Source: Triticum aestivum (taxonomy: Eukaryota > Streptophyta > Magnoliopsida > Poales > Poaceae). From it: 64,000 nucleotides of DNA. The notes under the pieces are model-generated. The model searched no databases and was not told where the DNA came from. It worked only from the letters and a program-made list of their open reading frames with translations. Shown here one piece after another: positions 11,223 through 20,829 of this stretch. A program made the translations under genes and the position numbers. The stretch lies in NCBI RefSeq assembly GCF_018294505.1, contig NC_057795.1, positions 229,132,643 through 229,196,642 on the forward strand, in the 5' to 3' direction. The first letter of the stretch is position 1, and each line of letters begins with the position of its first letter.

Positions 11223-11416
11223 TGGATTATTCCTCTAGCAAGTGAGCACAATTTTCCTTTCCATCATTTTCATAAAAGACATTAAAAAGATGAATCATAT
11301 GAGGCAACGTCAATTCCAATTTTTTGTAGTTATCTTTTATAGACTAAACTAGTGATAAAACAAGAAACTAAAAGATTCGATTGCAAGATCTAAATATATA
11401 CCTTCAAGCACTCACC

Positions 11417-11434
11417 TCCCCGGCAATGGCGCCA
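11417..11434 (-). other. Primer-binding site of element C (tRNA-Asp)
   Basis: The plus strand reads TCCCCGGCAATGGCGCCA, which equals the 3' end of plant tRNA-Asp (CCCCGGCAACGGCGCCA) with one mismatch. On the element strand it is therefore complementary to that tRNA. It is separated from the 5' LTR (starting 11445) by 10 bp, GAAAAGATCT. tRNA-Asp priming is known for Athila-lineage elements. Confidence 0.85.
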
Positions 11435-11444
11435 GAAAAGATCT

Positions 11445-11611
11445 TGACTACTACGCAACCTTCTTCTTGTAGACTCGTGTTGGGCCTCCAAGCACAGAGT
11501 TTTGTAGGACAGTAGCAAATTTGCAAGAAGGTAGAGGGGGAGAAACATCATAAGATCCAACTATAATAGCAAAGCTCGCGGTACATCAAGATCGTGCCAA
11601 ATCAACAACAC

Positions 11612-11660
<49 letters not shown>

Positions 11661-12252
11661 AAACACATAGCTACTGGTACATACCCTCAGCCCCGAGGGT
11701 GAACTACTCCCTCCTCGTCATGGAGAGCGTCGGGATGATGAAGATGGCCACCGGTGATGGATTCCCCCTCCGGCAGGGTACCGGAACAGGGTCCCGATTG
11801 GTTTTTGGTGGCTACAGAGGTTTGCAGAGGCGGAACTCCCGATATAGGTTTATTTCTGGGGGTTTCTGTATTTATAGGAATTTTTGGCGTCGGTTTCAAG
11901 TTAGGGGGGTCACGAGTCAACCACAAGATAGGAGCACCCTCCCGGGGGGTAGGGCGTGCCCTCCTGTCTTTTGGTTGGCTCGGGACCCTTCTGGCCCAAC
12001 TATTTTGCTTCAGGGGCTTCTTCTGGTCCATAAAAAATCACCGTAAATTTTCAGGTCATTTGGACTCCGTTTGGTATTCCTTTTCTGTAAAACTCAAAAA
12101 CAAGGAAAAACAGAAACTGGCACCGGGCTCTAGGTTAATAGGTTAGTCCCAAAAATCATATAAAATAACATATAAATGTATATAAAATATCCAAGATGGA
12201 TAATATAACAGCATGGAACAATAAAAATTATAGATATGTTGGAGACGTGTCA
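11445..12252 (-). mobile_element. 5' LTR of element C (internally deleted)
   Basis: It starts TGACTACTACGCAACC (plus strand) and ends GGAGACGTGTCA at 12252. It is only 808 bp; compared with the left LTR, about 0.9 kb is lost at 11521, where GTAGCAAATTT joins directly to GCAAGAAGGTAGAGG. The left LTR retains both joined ends. The outer edge is supported by the CTCCC target duplication at 12253. Confidence 0.88.
11612..11658. repeat. (GA)n microsatellite in 5' LTR of C
   Basis: About 46 bp of GA repeats with one GGA interruption, at the same LTR site as 6862-6912. Confidence 0.95.
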
Positions 12253-12257
12253 CTCCC

Positions 12258-13417
12258 ACGAGCGTCCGAGGGGCAACCCTAGCGCTACCGCCGGCCCCCT
12301 CCTCCACTCCCTCCTCCCTTGTCGTTGCTGGGGGGTGCGAGCGGGCGAAGCCCGCTCGTCACTAGCAGCGGCTGGGCTCTCTCGTCTTCGCGCGCGCGTG
12401 ATGCAATGCGGGCCGGATGCGGTGCTCGGCGGCGCTCCGAAGTGGGTCGGCGATGGTGCGTGACGGTGATGCAACATGCGGCGCGAAGGTGGTACGGGCT
12501 AGTGGCTGGTGGTGGCGGCGGCGCGCCAGATCCGCCTCTAGTGCCGCGGGTCACTGGCGACCTGGGTTGCGGTTGGCCTCCCCTGCCAGGGCTCCTGGCC
12601 CGGGGGTGGCAGTGGGTGGATGCGTACGCCGCTGCCCGGTCGGGCCCTTGCGGCTGGTCGGCGACGCACGGTGCTAGAGACTCCCCCGGTGGCCATCCAT
12701 GGACGTGGCGACAAGGGCTTTGCTTAATCCTCTCCGGTGATGGTTTGCTGCCATGGTCTCGTGCGGCCGAGCCAGTGGCAGGGTGGGATGAAACTGGTGG
12801 TTTCGGGGGGACCTGGTTGGAGGGACGGGGGCTCTGCTGCCGAGGTGCCCATCGCCGGCATAAGGTCATCGCCTATCATGGCCATGGGCCACTCCCCCCT
12901 TCCGTCTTGCCCATCCTTGTTTGTTCTCGGTTCCAACGTTTCTCGAGGCGGGGTGGTTGGCCGGCGGTCTCGGAGGCGTTTGGGGTGTGGATTTGTTCAA
13001 AGTCACGACCTTTGGTGGTCCTCAGGGCGGTTTGGATGTAGGGCGGCGGCTCTGGCGGTGGGAGGCATGTTGGTCGTGGGCTGACCACGCGGCTCGTGTG
13101 CGGGCGGGCAGCCATGGTTGCTTGGGTGGCATGGATGCAGGTGGTTGGCGGAGCGGGGTTGCGATGGAGGGGTAGGAGCACTAGGGTTCACCACATGCCC
13201 AGTCCCGGTACTGGCCGATGGAGGTGGCATCCGTGGATGTCGTTCTCCTCCTTGCAGACTCCGTCCTGGTATTCCCACCTCTTTCGTGTCACTTCGGGTG
13301 AAAACTTGATCTTCGGGGTTAGAAGGTGACGACTTCCTATGGTCGTATCCTTACTGAAGGCATCATCTTGGAGTCTCCGCTCTGGCCGTGTCCGTCTCAC
13401 CGCTCCTAGGTGGATTG
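12258..13417. other. Block B, right part: GC-rich, CpG-dense, unassigned
   Basis: About 1.16 kb, clearly richer in G+C and CpG than its surroundings, with stretches such as CGCGCGCGTGATGCAATGCGG. Several overlapping open frames exist on both strands (for example 12319-13041 plus, 12285-12869 minus), but these are expected from composition and resemble no protein I know. It directly follows the CTCCC duplication of C, so it is the continuation of 3275-3902. The end (GGTCGTATCC...CTCCTAGGTGGATTG) resembles 5' untranslated or captured-gene sequence found in plant LINE or Mutator-type elements; this is a weak impression. It is cut by LTR D at 13418. Confidence 0.45.
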
Positions 13418-14480
13418 TGAAGGAAATATGCCCTAGAGGCAATAATAAAGTTGTTATTTTATATTTCCTTATTCATGATAAAGGTTTATTATTCATGCTA
13501 GAATTGTATTGATTGGAAACTTAAATATATGTGTGAATACATAAAGAAATACCTAGTCCCTAGTAAGCCTCTACTAGACTAGCTCGTTGATGAAAGATGG
13601 TTAAGGTTTCCTAACCATGAACCTGAGTTGTCATTTGATAATGGGATCACATCATTAGGAGAATGATGTGATGGACAAGACCCATCTGTTAGCTTAGCAT
13701 AATGATCATTTAGTTTTATTGCTATTGCTTTCTTCGTGTCAAATACATATTCCTTCGACTATGAGATTATGCAACTCCCGAACGAAGGAATGCCTTGTGT
13801 TCTATCAAACGTCACAACGTAACTAGGTGATTATAAAGATGCTCTACACGTATCTCCGAAGGTGTCTGTTGAGTTGGCATAGATCGAGATTAGGATTTGT
13901 CACTCCGAGTATCGGAGAGGTATCTATGGGCCCTCTCGATAATGCACATCATTGTCTTATAAGCAAACGACTAAGAGTTAGTCACGAGGTGATGTATTAC
14001 GGAACGATTAAAGAGACTTGCCAGTAACGAGATTGAAGTAGGTATGAAGGTACCGACGATCAAATCTCGGGCAAGTAACATACCGATGGACAAAGGGCAT
14101 TACGTATGTTGTCATAACGGTTCGACCAATAATGATATTTGTGTGTGGAGGGGGGGCTAGCACACACCACACAATTGCCTAGGCGTGTGCGGCGCCCCCC
14201 TCCACAGTTTACACCCTCGGTCATATTCTCACGGTGCTTAGGCGAAGCCCTGCAAGGATCATTTCACCATCACCGTCACCATGACGTCGTGCTGACGGAA
14301 CTCATATACTACCTTGACGTCTTGCTAGATCAAGAAGACGAGGGACGTCACCGAGCTGAACGTGTGCAGAACTCGGAGGTGTCGTACATTTGGTACTCGA
14401 TCGGTGGAGCGCGACAAAAGTTTGACTACATCAACCGTGTTGTGAAACGCTTCCGCTTACGGTCTACGAGGGTACGTAGA
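13418..14480 (+). mobile_element. LTR D, Angela-like copia, internally deleted
   Basis: Starts TGAAGGAAATATGCCCTAGAGG, the same as the reverse complement of the LTRs of F. It ends at GGTACGTAGA where LTR E begins; by comparison with F, only a short 3' end is missing there. At 1063 bp it is about 0.65 kb short, with the loss near 14133, where the sequence jumps from the U3-like part to the GC-rich part (TGTGTGGAGGGGGGGCTAGC). No internal domain of D is visible before E, so it is a solo or truncated LTR. Confidence 0.8.
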
Positions 14481-15906
14481 TGTTGGAAATATGCCCTAGA
14501 GGAAATAATAAATTGGTTATTATCATATTTCCTTTTTCATGATAATCATTTATTATCCATGCTAGAATTGTATTGATCCGAAACTCAGATGCATGTGTGG
14601 ATACATAGACAACAAGGTGTCCCTAGTAAGCCTCTACCGGACTAGCTCGTTGATCAAAGATGGATATGGTTTCTTAGCCATGGACATGAGTTGTCATTTG
14701 ATAACGGGATCACATCATTAGGAGAATGATGTGATGGACAAGACCCAAACTATAAACATAGCATATGATCCTATCAAGTTTATTGCTATCATTTTCTGCA
14801 TGTCAAGTGTATATGTTCCTATGACCATGAGATCATGCAACTCACTGACACCGGAGGAATACCTTGTGTGTACCAAACATGGCAACGTAACTGGGTGACT
14901 ATAAAGGTGCTCTGTAGGTATCTCCCAGGGTGTCTATTGAGTTGGCATGGATCAAGACTGAGTTTGTCACTCTGTATGACGGAGAGGTATCTGAGGGCCC
15001 ACTCGGTAATACAACATCACAAAAAGCTTACAAGCAATGTGACTAATGAGTTAGCCACGGAATCTTGTATTATGGAACAAGTAAAGAGACTTGCCGGTAA
15101 CGAGATTGAACTAGGTATGGAGATAACGATGATCGAATCTCGGGCAAGTAACATACCGATAGACAAAGGGAACTGCACATGGATTAGCAGAATCCTTGAC
15201 ATTGAGGTTTGACACATAAGATCTTAGTAGAATATGTGGGAACCAATATGGGCATCCAGGTCCCACTATTGGTTATTGACCGTAGAGGTGTCTCGGTCAT
15301 GTCTGCATAGTTCTCGAACCCGCAGGGTCTACACACTTAACATTTGGTGATGATATAAGTATAGTTGAGTCATTATGGTGGTTCCCGAAGGTTGGTCGGT
15401 GTCCCAGATGAGATCCAGATGTGACGAGGAACTCTGAAATGGTCCGGAGGTGAAGATTGATATATTGGACGAAGGGTATTGGAATTTGGAATTGTTCCGG
15501 GTGATGACCAGCATGACCGAAAGGTGTTTCGGGGGGGGCAAGTGTTGGGGGGGCCCATGGGCCAAGGGGAGGGGGCAAACCAGCCCACTAAGGGGCTGAT
15601 CTCCCCCCTCACCCCATCTCACGTAACTAGGAGGGTTAGGGGCGCCGCCTAGGGCTTCCCGTCACTTTGGCTTGGGGGCCAAGTCTCATAGGGGGAAAAC
15701 CCATCTAGGGTTTCCCTCTTGTGGTCGCCGCCCCTAGATTGGATCTAGGGTGCCCCTCCTCTTCTCCCTTCCCCCTATATATAGAGAGGTAGAGAGAGGG
15801 TAGCGGCACCCATACAGATCTATTCATGCCATGACGCTACCCTTCATATCCCTCATAGACATCTTCTTCTCTGTAGTGCTTAGCGAAGCTCTGCTGAGAT
15901 TTCTCC
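14481..15906 (+). mobile_element. LTR E, left part (BARE1/Angela/WIS-type copia)
   Basis: Starts TGTTGGAAATATGCCCTAGAGG inside LTR D, after GTAGA. A TATA-like CTATATATAG lies at about 15775-15784. It is interrupted at 15906 (GAGATTTCTCC) by element F. The reading ACTTCACCATCGCTTGCTAG and the typical end section reappear at 45743-46032, so LTR E is one unit split by 29.8 kb of later insertions. Confidence 0.85.
15775..15784 (+). promoter_or_regulatory. Possible TATA box in LTR E
   Basis: CTATATATAG downstream of a GC-rich stretch, followed by GGTAGAGAGAGGGTAGCGG, placed as in BARE1-type LTR promoters. Activity is unknown. Confidence 0.45.
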
Positions 15907-17629
15907 TGTTGGGGAACACAGTAATTTCAAAAAAAATCCTACGGTCACGCAAGATCTATCTAGATGATGCATAGCAACAAGAGGGGAGAGTGTTGTCTAC
16001 GTACCCTCGTAGACCGAAAGCGGAAGCGTTATGACAACGCGGTAGATGTAGTCGCACGTCTTCACGATCCGACCGATCCTAGCACCGAAGGTACGGCACC
16101 TCCGCGATCTGCACACGTTCAGCTCGGTGACGTCCCATGAACTCTAGATCCAGTTGAGGTCGAGGCAGAGTTTCCTCAGCACAACGGTGTGATGACGGTG
16201 ATGATGAAGTTATCGACGGAGGGCTTCGCCTAAGCACTACAACGATATGAGCGAGGTGGATATCTGTGGAGGGGGGCACCGCACATGGCTAAACAATAAA
16301 CTTGTGTCTCTATGGGGTGCCCCCCCCCCGTATATAAAGTAGTGGAGAAGGGAGGGCCGGCCCTCTCTATGGCGCGCCCAAGTGGGGGAGTCCTACTCCC
16401 AGTAGGAGTAGGTTTCCCCCCTTCCCTGGTTGGAGTAGGAGAAGAAAGAAGAGGGAGAGGGAGAGAAGGAAAGGGGTCCCGGCCCCCCTCCCAATTCGTA
16501 TTGGGCTTTGGGGGGCACACCCCCACCTTGGCCACCTCCTCTCTTCCACCATGGCCCATTAAGGCCCATTAACTCCCCAGGGGGTTCCGGTAACCTCCCG
16601 GTACTCCGGAAAAATGCTCGAACCACTCGGAACCTTTTCGGTGTCTAAACATAGCCTTCCAATATATCAATCTTTATGTATCGACCATTTCGAGACTCCT
16701 TGTCATGTCCGTGTTCACATCCGGGACTCCGAACAACCTTCGGTACATCAAAACACATAAACTCATAATATCGATCTTCATCGAATGTTAAGCGTGCGGA
16801 CCCTACGGGTTCGAGAACTATGTAGACATGACCGAGACTCACTTCCGGTTAATAAGCAATAGCGGAACCTGGATGCTCATATTGGTTCCTACATATTCTA
16901 CAAAGATCTTTATCGGTCAAACCGCATAAGAACTTACGTTGTTCCCTTTGTCATCAGTATGTTACTTGCCCGAGATTCGATCGTCGGTATCATCATACCT
17001 AGTTCAATCTCGTTACCGGCAAGTCTCTTTACTCGTTCCGTAATACTTCATCCTGCAACTAACTCATTAGTTACAATGCTTGCAAGGCTTATAGTGATGT
17101 TATTATCGAGAGGGCCTAGAGATACCTCTCTGAAACACGGAGTGACAAATCCTAATCTCGATATATGCCAACCCAACAAACACCTTCGGAGGCACCTATA
17201 GAGCACCTTTGTAATCACCCTTTTACGTTGTGACATTTGGTAAAACACAAAGTGTTCCTCCGGTATTCGGGAGTTGCATAATCTCATAGTCTGAGGAACT
17301 TCTATAAGTCATGAAGAAAGCAGTAGCAATGAAACTGACACAATCATAATGCTAAGCTAACGAATGGGTCATGTCCATCACATCATTCTCCTAATGATGT
17401 GATCCCGTTCATCAAATGACGGCACATGTCTATGGTTAGGAAACATAGCCATCTTTGACTAACGAGCTAGTCAAGTAGAGGCATACTAGGGACTATAGGT
17501 TTTGTCTATGTATTCACACATGTACTAAGTTTCCGGTTAATACAATTCTAGCATGAATAATAAACATTTATCATGGATTAAGGAAATAAATAATAACTTT
17601 ATTATTGCCTCTAGGGCATATTTCCTTCA
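15907..17629 (-). mobile_element. 3' LTR of element F
   Basis: Plus-strand ends are TGTTGGGGAACACAG and CATATTTCCTTCA. Its reverse complement starts TGAAGGAAATATGCCC. The purine-rich tract GCAAATGGGAGAC (minus strand) directly precedes the LTR at 17630-17643, as expected for the plus-strand primer. Confidence 0.9.
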
Positions 17630-17662
17630 GTCTCCCATTTGCACTAGAGTCAATAATCAAGA

Positions 17663-20099
17663 TTACATAGTAATGATTCTAACACCCGTGGAGCTTTGGT
17701 GTTGATCATGTTTTGCTCGTGGAAGAGGCTCAGTCAACGGTTTTGCAACATTCAGATCTGTGTGTATCTTGCAAATCTCTATGTCCCCCTCCGACACTTG
17801 ATGACGGATGGAATTGAAGTGCCTCTTGATGTTCTTGGTTCTCTTGTGAAATCTGGATTCCTTTGCCAAGGCAATTGCACCAGTATTGTCACAAAAGATT
17901 TTCATTGGACCCGATGCACTAGGTATGACACCTAGATCGGATATGAACTCCTTCATCCAAACTCCTTCATTTGCTGCTTCTGAAGCAGCAATGTACTCTG
18001 CTTCACACGTAGATTCCGCCACGACGCTCTGCTTGGAAGTACACCAACTGACAGCTCCTCCATTCAATAAAAATATGTATCCGGTTTGTGACTTAGAGTC
18101 ATCCGGATTAGTGTCAAAGCTTGCATCGATGTAACCGTTTACGATGAGCTCTTTTTGACCTCCATAACAAGAAACATATGCTTAGTCCTTTTCAGGTATT
18201 TCAGGATGTTCTTGACCGCCGTCCAGTGCTCCACTCTGGGATTACTTTGGTACCTCCCTGGTATGCTTATAGCAAGGCATACATAGGGTCTGGTACACAG
18301 CATTGCATACATGATAGAACCTATGGCTGAAGCATAGGGAATGACTTTCATTTTCTCTCTATCTTCTGAAGTGGTCGGGCATTGAGTCTGACTCAACTTC
18401 ACACCTTGTAACACAGGCAAGAACCCTTTCTTTACTGATCCATTTTGAACTTCTTCAAAACTTTATCAAGGTATGTGCTTTGTGAAAGTCCAATTAAGTG
18501 TCTTGATCTATCTCTATAGATCTTGATGCCCAATATGTAAGCAGCTTCTCCGAGGTCTTTCATAGAAAAACTCTTATTCAGGTATCCCTTTATGCTATCC
18601 AGAAATTATATATAATTTCCAATCAACAATATGTCATCTACATATAAGATTAGAAATGCTATATAGCTCCCACTCACTTTCTTGTAAATACAGGCTTCTC
18701 CAAAAGTCTGTATAAAACCATATGCTTTGATCACACTATCAAAGCGTTTATTCCAACTCCGAGAGGCTTGCACCAGTCCATAAATGGAACGCTGGAGCTT
18801 GCACACTTTGTAAGCACCCTTTGGATCGACAAAACCTTCTGGTTTCATCATATACAACTCTTCTTCCAGAAATCCATTCAGGAATGCAGTTTTGACATCC
18901 ATTTGCCAAATTTCATAATCATAAAATGCAGCACTTGCTAACATGATTCGGACAGACTTAAGCATCGCTACAGGTGAGAAATTCTCATCATAGTCAACTC
19001 CTTGAACTTGTCAAAAACCTTTCGCAACAAGTCGAGCTTTGTAAACAGTAACATTACCGTATGCGTCGGTCTTCTTCTTAAAGATCCATTTATTTTCTAT
19101 GGCTTGCCGATCATCGGGCAAGTCCACCAAAGTCCACATTTTGTTCTCATACATGGATCCCATCTCAGATTTCATGGCCTCAAGCGATTTTGCGGAATCT
19201 GGGCTCATCATCGCTTCCTCATAGTTCATAGGTTCATCATGGTCTAGTAACAAGACTTCCAGAATAGGATTACCGTACCACTCTGGTGCGGATCTTACTC
19301 TGGAAGACCTACGAAGTTCGGTAGTAATTTGATCTAAAGTTTCATGATCATCATTATTAACTTCCTCACTAATCAATGTAGGAATCACTGGAGCTGATTT
19401 CTGTGATGAACTACTTTCCAATAAGGGAGAAGGTACAATTACCTCATCAAGTTCTACTTTCCTCCCACTCACTTCTTTCGATAGAAACTCCTTCTCTAGA
19501 AAGGATCCATTCTTAGCAACAAATATTTTGCCTTCGGATCTGTGATAGAAGGTGTACCCAACAGTTTCTTTTGGGTATCCTATGAAGACGCACTTCTCCG
19601 ATTTGGGTTCGAGCTTATCAAGTTGAAGCTTTTTCACATAAGCATCACAGCCCCAAACTTTAAGAAACGACAAGTTTGGTTTCTTGTCAAACCACAGTTC
19701 ATAAGGCATCGTCTCAATGGATTTTGATGGTGCCTTATTTAAAGTGAATGCAGCCGTGTCTAAAGCATAACCCCAAAATGATAGCGGTAGACATCATAGA
19801 TCGCACCATATCCAATAAAGTACGGTTACAACGTTTGGACACACCATTTTGATGTGGTGTTCCAGGTGGCATCAGTTGTAAAACTATCCCATGTTGTTTC
19901 GAATGAAGATCCAACTCGTAACTCAAATATTCTCCTCCACGATCAGATCGTAGAAACTTTATTTTCTTGTTATGATGATTTTCCACTTCACTCTGAAATT
20001 CTTTGAACTTTTCAAATGTTTCAGACTTATGCTTCATTAAGTAGATATAACCATATCTGCTCAAATCATATGTGAAGGTACGAAAATAACAATACCCAC
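17663..20099 (-). pseudogene. F pol, 3' half: integrase C-terminal part, reverse transcriptase, RNase H
   Basis: Read from high to low coordinates: the integrase core with SDRGGEYLS and NGVSKRCNRTLL (about 20030-19760, where the usual E of NGVSE is K), the PYELWFDKKPNLSFLKVWGCDAY section (19709-19011), reverse transcriptase with MDVKTAFLNGFLEEELYM and the active-site YVDDILLIGN (18965-18606), the end of RT with PVLQGVKLSQTQCP (18420-18139), and copia RNase H with CEAEYIAASEA and DNTGAIALAKE (18067-17663). The pieces lie in different frames, so several frameshifts separate them. The family is Ty1-copia, Angela lineage. The gene is continued across J at 41250. It cannot make a functional polyprotein. 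Confidence 0.9.
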
Positions 20100-20569
20100 C
20101 GAGGGAGTCCTGGATTAGGGGGTCCTCGGACAGCCGAACTATATACTTTGGCCGGACTGTTGGACTATGAGGATACAAGATTGAAGACTTCGTCCCGTGT
20201 CCGGTTGGGCCTCTCCTTTGCGTGGAAGGCAATCTTGGCAATCCGAATATGTAGATCTCCTTCTCTGTAACCGACTCGTGTAACCCTAGCCCCCTCCGGT
20301 GTCTATATAAACCGGAGGGTTTAGTCCGTAGGACAACAATAATCATAATCATAGGCTAGCTTCTAGGGTTTAGCCTCTATGATCTCGTGGTAGATCAACT
20401 CTTGTAATACTCATATCATCAAGATCAATCAAGCAGGAAGTAGGGTATTACCTCCATCGAGAGGACCCGAACCTGGGTAAACATTGTGTCCCCCGCCTCC
20501 TGTTACCATTAGCCTTAGACGCACAGTTCGGGACCCCCTACCCAAGATCCGGTGGTTTTGACACCGACA
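20100..20569 (+). mobile_element. 5' LTR of element J
   Basis: 470 bp, from CGAGGGAGTCCTGGATTAGG to TTTTGACACCGACA. It is followed by TTGGTGCTTTCATTGAGAG, the sequence found after this LTR type in wheat, although I cannot match it to a tRNA. A TATA-like CTATATAAA is at 20303-20311. Its 3' half matches the remnant at 41034-41249. Confidence 0.88.
20303..20311 (+). promoter_or_regulatory. TATA box of the J 5' LTR
   Basis: CTATATAAA, flanked by an inverted pair CCCTCCGGT / ACCGGAGGG (20291-20320) that could form a hairpin presenting the TATA box in its loop. It is the only TATA-like element in this LTR. Confidence 0.55.
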
Positions 20570-20829
20570 TTGGTGCTTTCATTGAGAGTTCCACTATGTC
20601 GTCACGATAAGGCTTGATGGCTCCTTCAACCATTTACAACGATATGATCCAGGGTGAGGATTTCCTCCCTGGACAGACCTTCATATTCGGCGGCTTCGCA
20701 CTGCATGCCAACTCGCTTGGCCATCTGGAGCAGATCGATAGCTACGCCCCTGGTCATCAGGTTAGGTTTGGAAGCCTGAACTACACTACCAACATCCGCG
20801 GAGACTTGATCTTTGACTGATTCGAGCCC

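Larger units (their letters stand above)
3903..12252 (-). mobile_element. Element C: complete nested LTR retrotransposon
   Basis: C runs on the minus strand with its 3' LTR at left (3903-7508) and 5' LTR at right (11445-12252). It is flanked by the 5-bp direct repeat CTCCC at 3898-3902 and 12253-12257, an exact target-site duplication. The LTR ends are TGATGTCTAC on the plus strand and GACGTATCA/GACGTGTCA at the right ends. The primer-binding site matches tRNA-Asp. The internal region has one long ORF of unknown function and no reverse transcriptase or integrase, so C is non-autonomous. The right LTR has a deletion of about 0.9 kb and the left LTR contains a CACTA element. LTR divergence looks moderate, so this is not a recent insertion. 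Confidence 0.9.

Noticed and set aside
12319..13041. 240-codon ORF on the plus strand in the GC-rich block
   Set aside because: GC-rich DNA has few stops; overlapping ORFs exist in several frames on both strands and none resembles a protein family.
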